A stretch of DNA of 52,618 nucleotides, from NCBI GenBank assembly GCA_947486185.1, contig CANKTH010000019.1:1-52618 (forward strand), written 5' to 3'. Below, piece by piece: positions 36,382-46,513 of this stretch (position 1 is its first letter; each line of letters starts with the position of its first letter). The position numbers were made by a program, and so were the translations under genes. The stretch is from Deltaproteobacteria bacterium (GTDB lineage: Bacteria > Myxococcota_A > UBA796 > SXON01). A model generated the notes under the pieces. It had not been told where the DNA came from and did no database searches. It saw nothing but the letters and a program-made list of their open reading frames with translations.

Positions 36382-37525
36382 GATCCTCGACCTCTCTCGC
36401 GAGATCAGCCGGAACCCTGACCGCGCCGAGAGTCTCCTTGAGAGATTCGTGCGCGAAACCAGCTTTCCCATCGTAGAAGATCACGAAGCAACCTTCTTTT
36501 TCTGGGATGGTAAACCCGCCGAGTCGGTGTTCCTTCAACATTGGGTGTTTGGCCTCGCGAGCCGAGTCGAATTTCGCAAGATCCGGCACACCAACGCCTT
36601 CTACCTGCCGCTGACCCTTCCGCGAAACGCGCGGGTGGAATACAAGTTCGAAGTGATGCGCGACGGGCAGGGGCACTGGACGCGCGACCCGCGGAACAAA
36701 CACCTGGCCTTCGACCCCTTTGGATCCAACTCGGTGTGTCGGGCGCCGTCTTATGTCGAGCCCGAGTGGACCCATGAGGACAAGGCGAGCCGGCGCGGCG
36801 ACCTGCGGGAGTTCTCCTTCAAGAGCGCCGTCTACGACGAAGAGCGGAGCTTCAAAGTCTACATACCCGCGGAGTTCCGGCCCGGGAAACGCTACCCGTT
36901 GCTGATGGTGCATGATGGGAATGACTTCCTCCATTATGCGGGGATGCGGGCGGTGCTCGACAACCTCATCCATCGCCACGAGGTTGCGCCGATGCTGGCG
37001 TGTTTTACCTCGGGGCACGCGCGTAATCGGGAGTATGCCGCCAATCCGACGCAGGCGGAGTATCTGAAAGAGGAGCTTCTACCCTGGTTGGAGCGGCACC
37101 TTCCGCTCCTGCGTGGCGCCGAGCACCGGGGGCTCATGGGCGCCTCGTTCGGTGCAGTCAGCTCTCTCTACGCCGCGCATCGTTACCCGGGCACCTGGGG
37201 GCGGCTCCTGCTTCAAAGCGGGTCCTTCGCGTTCACCGACATCGGCGAGCACGAGCGCGGCCCGCTCTGGGACCCGGTGGTCCAATTTGTGAACCAGCTC
37301 CGCGAGAGCGCTCCGCGTATACCCTCGCGAGTCTACCTGTCCTGCGGCACTTTCGAAAGCTTGATCTACTACAATCGCAGCCTCTACCCCTTCTTCCAGG
37401 AGCAGGCCGAGGATGTGCTGTACACCGAGGCGCCGGATGGACACAACTGGATCAACTGGCGCGATCGCCTCCGGGAGGGGCTGAGTTACCTGTTCCCGGG
37501 GCCGCTCTGGATGTACTACGAATAG
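36374..37525 (+). CDS. Enterochelin-esterase-like hydrolase with E-set N-terminal domain
   Basis: A 383-residue protein. Residues 30-135 form an early-set/CBM48-like beta domain (ATFFFWDG, FYLPLTLPRNARVEYKFEVM, LAFDPFGSN). The alpha/beta hydrolase domain follows: RSFKVYIPAEFRPGKRYPLLMVHDG near residue 170, the elbow MGASFGAVSS (Ser near 258), and catalytic His in DGHNWINWRD near the end. This is the layout of Fes/IroD-like esterases. No signal peptide. ATG 36374 lies inside the end of the S51-like gene. It shares the elbow type and the His-x-W ending with the ATP-grasp-linked esterase at 16836-17567. Confidence 0.85.
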   Translation: MRRILDLSREISRNPDRAESLLERFVRETSFPIVEDHEATFFFWDGKPAESVFLQHWVFGLASRVEFRKIRHTNAFYLPLTLPRNARVEYKFEVMRDGQGHWTRDPRNKHLAFDPFGSNSVCRAPSYVEPEWTHEDKASRRGDLREFSFKSAVYDEERSFKVYIPAEFRPGKRYPLLMVHDGNDFLHYAGMRAVLDNLIHRHEVAPMLACFTSGHARNREYAANPTQAEYLKEELLPWLERHLPLLRGAEHRGLMGASFGAVSSLYAAHRYPGTWGRLLLQSGSFAFTDIGEHERGPLWDPVVQFVNQLRESAPRIPSRVYLSCGTFESLIYYNRSLYPFFQEQAEDVLYTEAPDGHNWINWRDRLREGLSYLFPGPLWMYYE

Positions 37526-37560
37526 GCCGGCAGCGTTTTCCCGCTGTGACCGCCCAACGA

Positions 37561-39132
37561 CTACAGGGGGATGTTGCCGTGTTTCCGGGGCGGGTTGTGG
37601 TCCCGCTTGTCTTGTAACGAATCGAAGGTGTTGATCAGCCGCGCGCGCGTGTCTCGCGGCACCAGGACTTCATCGACAAAACCCAGCTCTGCGGCTCGAT
37701 AAGGATTGGCGAAGCGCGCGCGGTAGGCGTTCACCAGCTCCGCCCGCGTAGCCGCCGGGTCGGTCGCGTCCTGCAGCTCCCGCCGGTGGATGATGTTGAC
37801 CGCGCCGTCCGATCCCATCACCGCAATCTCGGCGGTGGGCCAGGCAAAGTTGAGGTCGGCCCGGAGATGTTTGCTGTTCATGACACAATAGGCGCCGCCA
37901 TAGGCCTTCCGCGTGATGAGCGTGACCTTGGGCACCGTCGCTTCGGCAAATGCATAGAGCAGCTTGGCGCCGTGCCGGATGATGCCGCCGAACTCCTGTG
38001 CGGTACCCGGCAAGAATCCGGGTACATCTTCGATGACCCACAGCGGGATGTTGAAGGCGTCACAGAAGCGGACAAAACGCGCCGCCTTCACCGACGCGTC
38101 GATGTCCAACACGCCCGCCAGCACTGCAGGCTGGTTCGCGACCACGCCGATGCTTCGGCCCCCGAGCCGGCAGAAGCCGACCACGATGTTCGCAGCGTGC
38201 TCCGGCTGGATTTCGAGGAAGCCTCCGTCGTCGGCGACCGTGGTGATCACATCCTTGATGTCGTAAGGTCGGTTGGGGTTGGTCGGCACCAGCTCGTCGA
38301 GGCTCGGGCAGAGCCTGTCGTGGGCGTCCTGCGTAGCCACGGAGGGTGGATCTTCCTGGTTGTTCTGCGGCATGTAGGAGAGGAGCGCCCTGAGGGTTGC
38401 CAACACTCCCGCCTCGTCGGGCGCCGCGAGGTGGGCAACCCCCGAGATCTGGGTGTGCGTGCTGGCGCCACCGAGGCGCTCCTGGCTGACCTCCTCGTGG
38501 GTGACCGCCTTGATGACGTCCGGTCCGGTCACAAACATGAAGGAGGTCCCACGCGACATCACCGTGAAGTCGGTGAGCGCCGGCGAGTACACCGCGCCAC
38601 CCGCGCAGGGTCCCAGGATCGCGGTGAGCTGGGGGATCACGCCCGAGGAGAGGGTATTTCGCAGAAAGATATCGGCATAACCTCCGAGTGACTCTACACC
38701 CTCCTGGATCCGGGCGCCGCCCGAGTCGTTCAGCCCGATCACCGGGGCGCCGTTCTTCAACGCGAGATCCATGATCTTGCAGATCTTGCGGGCGTATGCT
38801 CCCGAAAGGGTGCCGCCGAAGACCGTGAAATCCTGGGCGAACAGGTAGACGAGCCGGCCGTCGATCCGGCCGTAGCCGGTGACCACGCCGTCGCCCGGAA
38901 TGCGCTTCTTGTCCATGCCAAAGTCGTTGCACCGGTGGACCACGAAGCGGTCGAGCTCTCGGAAGGTGCCCGGATCGAGGAGCGCGTCCACCCGCTCGCG
39001 CGCCGTGAGCTTCTTCCGCTCGTGTTGGCGGGCGACAGCGTCCGCGCCGCTGCCTTCGAGGGCCGCCAGGTTCCATCGATCCAGCTCTTCGAGCAGTCGG
39101 CTACGTTCGGGATCGGGGCGTTGTTCAGCCAT
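37561..39132 (-). CDS. Biotin-dependent acyl-CoA carboxylase, beta (carboxyltransferase) subunit
   Basis: A 523-residue carboxyltransferase like propionyl-CoA carboxylase PccB. Two crotonase-type halves: first [68 protein letters not shown]; second [48 protein letters not shown] and [16 protein letters not shown]. Glycine pairs form the oxyanion holes. ATG 39132 has GGAGG five bases upstream. Substrate could be propionyl-, acetyl- or another acyl-CoA; the biotin carboxylase subunit is not in the window. Confidence 0.92.
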   Translation of the reverse strand: MAEQRPDPERSRLLEELDRWNLAALEGSGADAVARQHERKKLTARERVDALLDPGTFRELDRFVVHRCNDFGMDKKRIPGDGVVTGYGRIDGRLVYLFAQDFTVFGGTLSGAYARKICKIMDLALKNGAPVIGLNDSGGARIQEGVESLGGYADIFLRNTLSSGVIPQLTAILGPCAGGAVYSPALTDFTVMSRGTSFMFVTGPDVIKAVTHEEVSQERLGGASTHTQISGVAHLAAPDEAGVLATLRALLSYMPQNNQEDPPSVATQDAHDRLCPSLDELVPTNPNRPYDIKDVITTVADDGGFLEIQPEHAANIVVGFCRLGGRSIGVVANQPAVLAGVLDIDASVKAARFVRFCDAFNIPLWVIEDVPGFLPGTAQEFGGIIRHGAKLLYAFAEATVPKVTLITRKAYGGAYCVMNSKHLRADLNFAWPTAEIAVMGSDGAVNIIHRRELQDATDPAATRAELVNAYRARFANPYRAAELGFVDEVLVPRDTRARLINTFDSLQDKRDHNPPRKHGNIPL

Positions 39133-39215
39133 GCGGCCTCCGGGGGGCCACGATGTAGCACGCGGGGGCCCCGGTCGGCACGAAGCTCCGGTATACTGGC
39201 GCCGCTGGAGATCGG

Positions 39216-41891
39216 ATGCGCGTATCATCATCACCCCTGCTCCTTCTTTTGCCGAACACCCTTGCGCTCGGGCTCGCAGGGTGCCCGCCGGCGGAGGACG
39301 GAAACGCTCCGAAGGAGAGCGTAGTTGTCACGGGTACGGACTTTGAGCCTGGGTGCATCCTGGTAGATGGCGGAGGCGGCTACGCGCTCCTGGAGGACGC
39401 GTTGAGCCTCGCGGGTGACGGCACGGTGGTCACCCTGTGCGAAGGCGAGTGGGAGGCCGAGCTCAAGGTCGAGGCAGCGGTGATCATCGAGGGTGCCGGC
39501 CCGGAATTGACCAGGGTGGTCGGACCGCTGGGCGCGACGCCGCTCACGTTCAAAGCGGGCGGCGGCGTCCGAAACCTCACGGTCTCCTCGAGCTACAACG
39601 GCGTCGAGATCGACGGAGGGGCCGATGTGGTGATCGATGGGGTCGTATTTGAGGACATGCCGAATCGCGCGGTGGACGCCTCCGACACGACCAACCTTCA
39701 GGTCACCAACTCCACCTTCAACAAGCCCGGAGCCGGCGGCGTTCGGGTGAAACGCGGCTCCGGCACGGTGTCCAACTCGGTGTTCAACGCGCCGGGTGCT
39801 GCCGCTATCATTGGCGAAGAAGCGACGTTGATCGTGAGCGGAAACCAGTTTGTCGACGTCGAGCAGACCGCGCGTAACGACGGCTACGCGCTTGATGTCA
39901 CCGACTCGGATCTCACCGCCAGCGGAAACACCTACACCAACTGCGAGGAGGGCGGGCTCAAAGCGAGCGGCGGCAGCCTCAGCCTCTCGGGCGAGAGCAT
40001 CACCGACACGCCCGTAGGGATCTTCGCCGAAGAGAGCACCTTTGAGGCGCTGGATCTGACCATCGCCAACGCGAAGACCATCGGGATGTACGTCTCAACG
40101 GGGAGCGGCCTCATCACGCTGCAGAACGTCAACGTCTCGATCGCCGCAGGCGAGTCCTGCACAAAGGGCTACGCGAGCGCCCGCGTGGACGAGTGCGGCG
40201 GTGTCGCGCTGCTCGGCCTCGATGGCATCGTGGTCGACGGGCTCACGGTCACTGGCTACGAGGACTTCGGGGCCCAGATCTACAGCACTCAGGCAGACGC
40301 TGAGGTCAACGTGCCGGTGACGCTCTCGAACATCTCCCTGATCGACAACGGCCGGATCGGGATGACATTGGCCTACACTACCGGAACGTTGGCCAACATC
40401 AATGTCACGGGCCTGCGCGAGCCCGAGATCGATGAGGAGTACATTTGTTTTGACGACGGCGGCCTTGTGTATATCGGCCGGTCCACTGGCGTGCTGGTGA
40501 CCGGTGGCGAGATGGACATCTCGGGCGGTGCGTTCCTCGACAACAGTGGCTGGGACACCTTTGTCTATGACGCGGTCCTCAACATCGACAGTGTGAGCTT
40601 CTCCGGCTCGACGTGCGCTGGGCTCATGAACGCTGTCGGCGCCGCGAGCGTCACCAACTCAACATTCACCCGGGCGACACTCGTCAACGTCTACGACATT
40701 CAGGGCGTGACCGAGCTGATAGGCAATCACTTCGTCGATAACCAGGACTCGGTGGAAGTCTCCTGGTACGAAAACGTCAACGGAGACCACATCACGCGGG
40801 TGGAGACCGACTATGCCGCCGTCACCGACGTGATCGCCGGCGCCAGCCAGACCCTGATCGTGCGGGAGAACGTCTTCGAGCGCGGGGGCGCCAGCATCCT
40901 GGCCGACAGCGTCGCCTCCGTCGAGCTCTACGGGAACAGCTGGACCGACTATCGCTCGACGATATTGTACAGCTACTCTGTGGGGCAGATAGATTTTTCG
41001 TCCTCAACCCTGGACAATGTCGCAGGTCCACTGCTCTACAGCTTCGATAGCTCGGTGTCGGTGTCGGAGATGGAGGTGGGTGAGCTGGTGCCGGTAGAGC
41101 TGCCCCAGCGTACTTATTTGGATGGTGTGCTGGTGGCGGAGAGCACGAGCCACGCGGTGGGTGGCGGCTTCACGTTCTACCAGTTCACCGAGGGGAGCGC
41201 TTATCGTCTGGAGCTGAGCGACGTGAGCATTGACACGCTCACCGGCTATGCCCTCCAGTTCGCGGATGGCTCCATCGAGATCGACAACTTCTCGGTGGTG
41301 GATTCTGAAGGCGACGACGTGTACGGCGGCATCTACGGCTACTCGTCTTACGGGCCGGTGGACGTGGACATCGAGGGCGCCCAGCTCGGAAATGTCGGCG
41401 GATATGGTGTGTACGCCGCGTCATACTCGGGCGATGGCGGCACGGTGGTGCTGCGGGACGTCGAGCTGGGCGATGTGGCGTACTACGGTGTGTACCTGTA
41501 TGGGGCCACCTATGTCGAGATGGAGAACGTCTCGGTGCAGTCTGCGGGCTATTATGGGATCTTTTCCTCCACCTACGAGGAGGGCGCGACCCTGAGCATG
41601 CTCGACTCGGTGGTCGAGGGCGCCGGCACGCTCTCCAGCGGATACGCCGCGGTCTACCTCTCGGGTGGTGAGCTCTTTCTGGAGGGGAACGCCCTCAGCG
41701 GCGGCAGCAGCGACGGGCTGTCGATGTACAACGCGACGGTGGATGTACAATCGAACAGCTCCAACGCCCATGTTGGTTATGGAATGGTCTGTTCGTCCCT
41801 CACGTACACGGCTTGCGCGAGCAACGACCTGAGCGCCAACGGCCTGGGGGAGATGTCCGGGTGTGACGCCGCCTGTAGCGCGGCGCCCTGA
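39216..41891 (+). CDS. Right-handed beta-helix lipoprotein
   Basis: An 891-residue secreted lipoprotein with a standard signal ending LGLAGC (Cys23). The rest is a parallel beta-helix: short turns with stacked hydrophobics and Asn/Gly/Ser, for example [35 protein letters not shown] and [13 protein letters not shown]. From about residue 600 the turns become very rich in Tyr, Gly and Ser ([28 protein letters not shown]). The last 30 residues contain several Cys pairs. Fold suggests polysaccharide binding, lyase activity or adhesion; no catalytic motif stands out. GGAG is six bases before ATG, and a TATACT hexamer lies at 39192-39197. Confidence 0.82.
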   Translation: MRVSSSPLLLLLPNTLALGLAGCPPAEDGNAPKESVVVTGTDFEPGCILVDGGGGYALLEDALSLAGDGTVVTLCEGEWEAELKVEAAVIIEGAGPELTRVVGPLGATPLTFKAGGGVRNLTVSSSYNGVEIDGGADVVIDGVVFEDMPNRAVDASDTTNLQVTNSTFNKPGAGGVRVKRGSGTVSNSVFNAPGAAAIIGEEATLIVSGNQFVDVEQTARNDGYALDVTDSDLTASGNTYTNCEEGGLKASGGSLSLSGESITDTPVGIFAEESTFEALDLTIANAKTIGMYVSTGSGLITLQNVNVSIAAGESCTKGYASARVDECGGVALLGLDGIVVDGLTVTGYEDFGAQIYSTQADAEVNVPVTLSNISLIDNGRIGMTLAYTTGTLANINVTGLREPEIDEEYICFDDGGLVYIGRSTGVLVTGGEMDISGGAFLDNSGWDTFVYDAVLNIDSVSFSGSTCAGLMNAVGAASVTNSTFTRATLVNVYDIQGVTELIGNHFVDNQDSVEVSWYENVNGDHITRVETDYAAVTDVIAGASQTLIVRENVFERGGASILADSVASVELYGNSWTDYRSTILYSYSVGQIDFSSSTLDNVAGPLLYSFDSSVSVSEMEVGELVPVELPQRTYLDGVLVAESTSHAVGGGFTFYQFTEGSAYRLELSDVSIDTLTGYALQFADGSIEIDNFSVVDSEGDDVYGGIYGYSSYGPVDVDIEGAQLGNVGGYGVYAASYSGDGGTVVLRDVELGDVAYYGVYLYGATYVEMENVSVQSAGYYGIFSSTYEEGATLSMLDSVVEGAGTLSSGYAAVYLSGGELFLEGNALSGGSSDGLSMYNATVDVQSNSSNAHVGYGMVCSSLTYTACASNDLSANGLGEMSGCDAACSAAP

Positions 41892-41901
41892 GCGCAGGGC
41901 G
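41884..41901. terminator. Hairpin at convergent gene ends
   Basis: CGCCCTG-AGCG-CAGGGCG, a 7-base perfect stem with a 4-base loop spanning the TGA of the beta-helix gene. No T-run follows, so Rho-independent termination is uncertain. Confidence 0.4.
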
Positions 41902-41921
41902 AGGGCCCCGTCCTGAGCGCC

Positions 41922-43148
41922 TCAGATCCCGTCCAGCGCCTGCTGCAGGACAGGGTCGTCTGGCGCACGCTGGCGTACCGGCAAGGAGGAGCCCGGGCTC
42001 GGCTCGCGCAAGCTCGTCTCGGGCAGGTCGGGCAGGGCCCAACCCAAGGCGGGCGGTGTCATCGAGGGCAACGGCGGCCTGGGGGCGGCGCTGACCGGCA
42101 CATCGGGCTGGAGCGGATGGCGGGCGTCGAGCGATCGCCCGCTCGGCAGCAGGTAGCGGCCGGTGGTGAGCTTGAGCACTGAGCCGTCGTCGTAATGGTA
42201 GAAGGTTTGTACGAGGCCTTTTCCAAACGAAGGTTCGCCGTACAGCCGCGCGCGCCGCCGCTCCTGGAGCGCCCCTGCCAACACCTCGGCGGCGCTCGCG
42301 CTGCCCGCGTCGATCAGCACCCTGAGCTCCCCGGAGAGCTCGTTGTCGGCCGTCGCGGAATATCGGTGCTCCTGGCCTGGGCCCCGCCCACGGCTGCTCA
42401 CGACCTCGCCATCGGTGAGGAACAGGTCCGCCAGCGCCACCGCCTCCTCCAACACCCCCCCGCGGTTCCCTCGTAGATCCAGCACGATCCCCTTCGTCGG
42501 CGCCGTCACCGTCTCGCGCACCCGGCGCGCGGCGCCTTCGCGAATCTCGCGAAGGCCGATGTACCACCAGCCCTTCCCGAGCGACTCAACCTCGATCCAC
42601 CGGGGCTCGATGCGCACCAGGGCCATCACCAACCTACGCGTTGCCCCGCTCCGCTCCACGGTGACCGTCAGCACGCTCCCTTCGGTGCCGTTGAGCCGCC
42701 CCGTAGCGAGCTCGGTGCCCAGGGCGGCGACGGCCACGTCCCCGATCTCCACGATACAATCAGCGGCTTGAACGCCCGCACGCGCCGCCGGGCCGTCGGG
42801 CAACACTGCCTTGACGGCGATGCCGCAGGCCGCCCCCTCCGTCTCCATTCCAGGGCCGACATACTGCCCGGCGTGCTCGGCCTGTACCTGCCGCGCGAGC
42901 CGAGGCGGATAGAACGCGGAGAATGGGTCGAGCGAGCCCGCAAGCCCCATCAATGCGCGGTGGGCCAGCTCCTCCTGGGGGAGCGGCTCTACATAGTGGT
43001 CCGCCACGTGGCTGAAAGCCTGAGCCAACACATCGAGGCCGGCGTAGGGCCGCGAGCCCGGCTCAGCCTGAACACTCGCGGCACCCAAGAGAAAGCCCAA
43101 GCTAAGGCCGGCCGCCAGGCCGACGAGCAGCCCAGGCGATGGTCTCAC
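41922..43148 (-). CDS. S41 carboxyl-terminal processing protease
   Basis: A 408-residue periplasmic protease of the Ctp family. N-terminal signal/anchor (LLVGLAAGLSLGFLLGAASVQA), helical segment with DPFSAFYPP, PDZ domain (GIAVKAVLPDGPAARAGVQAADCIVEIGD), then the catalytic core GIVLDLRGNRGGVLEEAVALAD, Ser in DAGSASAAEVLAGAL (near residue 280) and Lys in EPSFGKGLVQ. The C-terminal 70 residues are proline-rich. GTG 43148 overlaps the upstream stop by four bases (GTGA). Last gene of the ftsEX-envC-ctp set, where it could process or activate the division hydrolase system. Confidence 0.9.
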   Translation of the reverse strand: MRPSPGLLVGLAAGLSLGFLLGAASVQAEPGSRPYAGLDVLAQAFSHVADHYVEPLPQEELAHRALMGLAGSLDPFSAFYPPRLARQVQAEHAGQYVGPGMETEGAACGIAVKAVLPDGPAARAGVQAADCIVEIGDVAVAALGTELATGRLNGTEGSVLTVTVERSGATRRLVMALVRIEPRWIEVESLGKGWWYIGLREIREGAARRVRETVTAPTKGIVLDLRGNRGGVLEEAVALADLFLTDGEVVSSRGRGPGQEHRYSATADNELSGELRVLIDAGSASAAEVLAGALQERRRARLYGEPSFGKGLVQTFYHYDDGSVLKLTTGRYLLPSGRSLDARHPLQPDVPVSAAPRPPLPSMTPPALGWALPDLPETSLREPSPGSSLPVRQRAPDDPVLQQALDGI

Positions 43149-44284
43149 CGGCAGACCGTCACGTCGCGCGCACAACGAAGACTCGATTTGGACAACCAGG
43201 CGGCCGGGTCTTGTGACATGCCGTTCTCGCGGATCTCGAAGTGGAGCTGACCGTCCGAGCTCTCCGTCAGACCACTGCTACCTACCAGACCAAGCACCTG
43301 CCCAGCCTGAACCCAGTCCCCCTGGGCCACCTGCAGGCCGTTCGCGTGGGCGTAGACGCTGACGTAGGTGCCATGTTGGACGATCACCGTCTGCCCATGC
43401 GGTTTTACGTAGCCCGAACGCACGACCTCGCCGTCGGCCACTGCCCGGAAGGGAGACATCGAGGCCGCTGAGAAGTCGAGCCCGGGGTTGTGTACGCTGA
43501 CCCCGTCCTTGTCGGCGTAGCGGCCGTAGCCGCGGGTGACCGTGCCCTCAACCGGCGTGGGGAGGCGCCCCTTCTTGCCCTCGAAGCGGGCGCTGGCGAC
43601 GCGGGCGTCACTCTCGGGGTCGTCGAGCGCGGCGGGACCGGGCTGGAGTTCTCGGACCTGGTTGTCAAAAGCCGCCTTTGCGACGTCTCGCTCTCGCGCG
43701 AGAGCGGCGCTGTTCTCGCGGCGGAGCTTCTTGAGCCACGTGAGCTTTCCTGCCCGCTCCTCCTGGAGTTCCGCCTGCCGGGCCGTGAGCGCGTCGCGCG
43801 CCGCTATGCTCCGTTCTTTGTCGGTTTTTATCTTCGCAGCGTCCGCGGTGCGCACGGCGAGGACCTTGAGGTGTTCGTCCAATTTCGCGCGATCCGCGGC
43901 CATCAGCGCCTGGAGATAACGGGCGCGGGTACGGAGCTCGGCGGGGCTCGCCGCCGAGAAGAGTAGCCGCGCCATACCCCGGCGTTGGAGATGGTAGATC
44001 GCGCGTAGCCTCTCCCCAGCGCTGATGCGCAGGAGCGCGATCGACGCCTCAGCCGTCGCGAGGTCCTCGCCGTGGGTCCTCTCGGCGTGTTCGGCTTCGG
44101 CGGCTTCAACGCTCAGCCTGACGACCTCGTCTTGGAGCCTGCTGATCTGCCGGTCCAGCACCTCCAGCTCTGTCAGCGCTCGAAGCTCCTCGAGCGTGTC
44201 ACCGCCCGTCGCCTCTGCACCGGGCGGCGAGAGCGCCAGTCCGGCGCAGAGCACGAGGAGCGCAGCGCGCCGCGCCCCGATCAC
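43145..44284 (-). CDS. EnvC-like murein hydrolase activator with degenerate LytM domain
   Basis: A 379-residue periplasmic protein: signal peptide ending near SPPGAEA, a long coiled coil (residues about 30-215) and a C-terminal M23/LytM domain (residues about 240-365). The zinc site is degraded: the first motif reads HNPGLDF where an active enzyme has a His directly before x-G-x-D, and the second reads GQLHFEIR with Gln in place of the first His of HLH. That fits EnvC-type factors that activate amidases rather than cut peptidoglycan themselves. GTG 44284 overlaps the ftsX stop by four bases. It would be regulated by FtsEX across the inner membrane. Confidence 0.88.
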   Translation of the reverse strand: MIGARRAALLVLCAGLALSPPGAEATGGDTLEELRALTELEVLDRQISRLQDEVVRLSVEAAEAEHAERTHGEDLATAEASIALLRISAGERLRAIYHLQRRGMARLLFSAASPAELRTRARYLQALMAADRAKLDEHLKVLAVRTADAAKIKTDKERSIAARDALTARQAELQEERAGKLTWLKKLRRENSAALARERDVAKAAFDNQVRELQPGPAALDDPESDARVASARFEGKKGRLPTPVEGTVTRGYGRYADKDGVSVHNPGLDFSAASMSPFRAVADGEVVRSGYVKPHGQTVIVQHGTYVSVYAHANGLQVAQGDWVQAGQVLGLVGSSGLTESSDGQLHFEIRENGMSQDPAAWLSKSSLRCARDVTVCR

Positions 44285-45174
44285 GGTACCCGCCCCAAGA
44301 AGCGGTAAACGGAGATCGCGTGTGCGACCGCACCCACCGAAATCCCGAGCAGCGTGAGGCCCGCCAGCCAGACCCCAGGCAGAAACGGCAGCTCAGCCTG
44401 GCCCATCACCGCCGCGAAGACCTCCCCCGCCTGGCGCGTCAGCAGGTGCGAAATCCCGCCGAGCAGCAGCATCGCGGTCACGGAGCCCGCGGCACCCTGG
44501 AGCGCTCCCTCGGCCGCGAAGGGGGCGATGATGTAGCTGTCGGTGGCGCCGACCAGCCGCATGATCTCCACCTCGTCACGGCGCGCGTACACGCCCAGGT
44601 GGACGGTGTTGGCCACCAGGAACAGCGCGGCAGCGGCGACCACCACCCCAAAGACGATGCCGATCGTGCGAAAGAGGCCCAGGAAGGCTTGGGCGCGCGC
44701 CACCCAGTCCGCGGCGTGGTCTACGCTCGTTACGGAAGGGTCCGCCTGGAGCTCCGCTGCAAAACTCGAGGCGGTCTCGGTGGTGGCGTAGTCGGCGCCC
44801 AGTACCACCTCCACTGACGCGGGCAAGGCGGTCTCGCCCAGATCGTCCAGCGCGGGCCCGAGCTCCGGCATGTGGGCGCGGAGCCAGGTAGAAGCTTCCA
44901 CCTCCGTCACGTAGGTGACCTCGGTGACCTCGGGACGGGCCTTGACCCGATCTACCAGGGCCGCGCGCGCCTCTGGCGTACTATCTTGTTTCAACCACAG
45001 AGATACGTGTGCGTCCTGCTGCCAGGCGCCCAGGATGACCTCGATCTGCAGCGTGACCAGCGCCCAGGCGCCCACCAGCATCAGCGAGGTGGTGATAACC
45101 GCGGTGCTCACGACCGAGACGTAGGGATGTTCGCCGAGTCCGCGAAGAGTTCGGCGAATGAGGTCATGCATCAT
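44281..45174 (-). CDS. ftsX: Cell-division protein FtsX
   Basis: A 297-residue inner-membrane protein with one N-terminal transmembrane helix ([19 protein letters not shown]), a periplasmic domain from about 45 to 170 ([18 protein letters not shown]...[14 protein letters not shown]), and three further helices including [18 protein letters not shown], the conserved FtsX cytoplasmic loop. It transmits FtsE ATPase cycles to the periplasmic EnvC-like factor. ATG 45174 overlaps the ftsE stop by four bases. Confidence 0.93.
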   Translation of the reverse strand: MMHDLIRRTLRGLGEHPYVSVVSTAVITTSLMLVGAWALVTLQIEVILGAWQQDAHVSLWLKQDSTPEARAALVDRVKARPEVTEVTYVTEVEASTWLRAHMPELGPALDDLGETALPASVEVVLGADYATTETASSFAAELQADPSVTSVDHAADWVARAQAFLGLFRTIGIVFGVVVAAAALFLVANTVHLGVYARRDEVEIMRLVGATDSYIIAPFAAEGALQGAAGSVTAMLLLGGISHLLTRQAGEVFAAVMGQAELPFLPGVWLAGLTLLGISVGAVAHAISVYRFLGRVP

Positions 45175-45872
45175 GCCGAGTTGCCCGCCTCGAAGCGGCC
45201 GGGGCCCGGCGTGCGCGGACGGGCCTCGAGCACCCGCCCACCCTCCAGCCGAAGCCGGCGTTTGGGAAAGCGCTCCATCAGACCCACATCGTGCGTCGCG
45301 ACGAGCACGGTGGTGCCGCGCAGGTTGATCGCGTGCAGGATCTCCATCACCTCGACCGCCATCGCCCCGTCGAGGTTGCCGGTGGGCTCGTCCGCAAGGA
45401 GCACGGCGGGATCGTTGACGATCGCGCGGGCGATCGCCACACGCTGCTGCTCGCCGCCGGAGAGCTCGGCCACCCGCGCGTCTTCACGGCCCTTGAGGCC
45501 CACGAGGTTGAGAACCGCCGGCACCCGGCGCCGGATCTGATCTCGGGGCGCACCGATAACCTCGAGGGTCAACGCGACGTTGTCCCCAACGCGGCGGTCC
45601 AAAAGGAGCTTGAAATCCTGGTGGATCACGCCCACGTTTCGGCGAAGGAAGGGCATCCGATCGCGCGCGAGCCGGGTGACGTTCTGGCCGCTGATCAGCA
45701 GTTTGCCCGTCGAAGGCGCCTCGGCGCCGTACAACATCCGCAAAAAGGTCGATTTGCCGGCGCCGGACGCGCCGGTGATATAGACGAATTCACCGCGTTC
45801 AACATGGACGTTGACGTCTCGGAGCGCGTCTCGTTCGCCGTAAGTCTTTCCCACGTGGTAGAGCTTGATCAA
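45171..45872 (-). CDS. ftsE: Cell-division ATP-binding protein FtsE
   Basis: A 233-residue ABC ATPase: Walker [10 protein letters not shown] near residue 34, Q-loop [14 protein letters not shown] (the FtsE-typical version), signature [14 protein letters not shown], Walker [14 protein letters not shown] and the switch His in ATHDVGL. It pairs with FtsX. TTG 45872 is used because it places the opening strand ([13 protein letters not shown]) as in other FtsE proteins. Head of a four-gene operon, divergent from nadD with 57 bases between. Confidence 0.93.
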   Translation of the reverse strand: MIKLYHVGKTYGERDALRDVNVHVERGEFVYITGASGAGKSTFLRMLYGAEAPSTGKLLISGQNVTRLARDRMPFLRRNVGVIHQDFKLLLDRRVGDNVALTLEVIGAPRDQIRRRVPAVLNLVGLKGREDARVAELSGGEQQRVAIARAIVNDPAVLLADEPTGNLDGAMAVEVMEILHAINLRGTTVLVATHDVGLMERFPKRRLRLEGGRVLEARPRTPGPGRFEAGNSA

Positions 45873-45929
45873 CCGAGGCCCCCGACGCCAAGGTTATCAC
45901 GAGTGGCCCAAGATGCTGGAGGGAAGCAG

Positions 45930-46481
45930 GTGCGCGTCGGCGTGTACGGAGGTTCTTTCAACCCGCCCCACTTCGGGCACGCGTGGGTCGCGAGCTGGCT
46001 GATCTGGGCCGATCGGGTGGATGAGGTCTGGCTTGTACCGGCCTTTGACCATGCCTTTGACAAGGACCTCGCGCCGTTTGAGCTCCGCGTCCGGTGCGCG
46101 GAGGTGCTCTGCGCCGTGCTGGGGCCGCGCGTGAGGGTTTGCGGGATTGAAGCAGAGCTTCCGGCGCCCTCTTACACCGTGCACACGCTGGACGCTTTGG
46201 CTCGACGTTTTTCGACGTCGCAGCTCCGTCTGGTGATCGGTGCGGACAACCTGCCTGGTCTGGGGCTCTGGCGCGATTGGGACCGGATCGCGGCGTGCTA
46301 CGCGCCCATCGTGGTGGGCCGCGCGGGCTATCCGCCGGTCGTGGGTAGCCCCACTTTTCCCGGATTGTCGAGCACGGAAGTACGACGGCGCCTCGCCACG
46401 GGAGAACCGATAGACGATCTGGTCTTCCCCGAGATCGCGAAGATCTTGCGGGAGGAGTGGCCGGCCGTACGAGGCGCGTGA
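45930..46481 (+). CDS. nadD: Nicotinate-nucleotide adenylyltransferase
   Basis: A 183-residue nucleotidyltransferase that makes nicotinate adenine dinucleotide in NAD synthesis. Motifs: VGVYGGSFNPPHFGHAWVA (GGSFNPxHxGH) at the start, VWLVPAFDHAFDKDLAPFELR, SYTVHTLDALARR, LVIGADNLPGL (the usual GxD) and GLSSTEVRRRLATGEPIDDLV at the C-terminus (SSTxIR). GTG 45930 has GGAGGG six bases upstream and gives the expected length; the long open frame before it is antisense to ftsE. Confidence 0.93.
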   Translation: MRVGVYGGSFNPPHFGHAWVASWLIWADRVDEVWLVPAFDHAFDKDLAPFELRVRCAEVLCAVLGPRVRVCGIEAELPAPSYTVHTLDALARRFSTSQLRLVIGADNLPGLGLWRDWDRIAACYAPIVVGRAGYPPVVGSPTFPGLSSTEVRRRLATGEPIDDLVFPEIAKILREEWPAVRGA

Positions 46482-46513
46482 AGCTCCGCCGAGCGCCGCG
46501 CCCACCCCGGGGT

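Noticed and set aside
45291..45929. N-terminal extension of nadD by 213 residues
   Set aside because: Antisense to ftsE; nadD starts with its family motif right after GTG 45930 and a Shine-Dalgarno.
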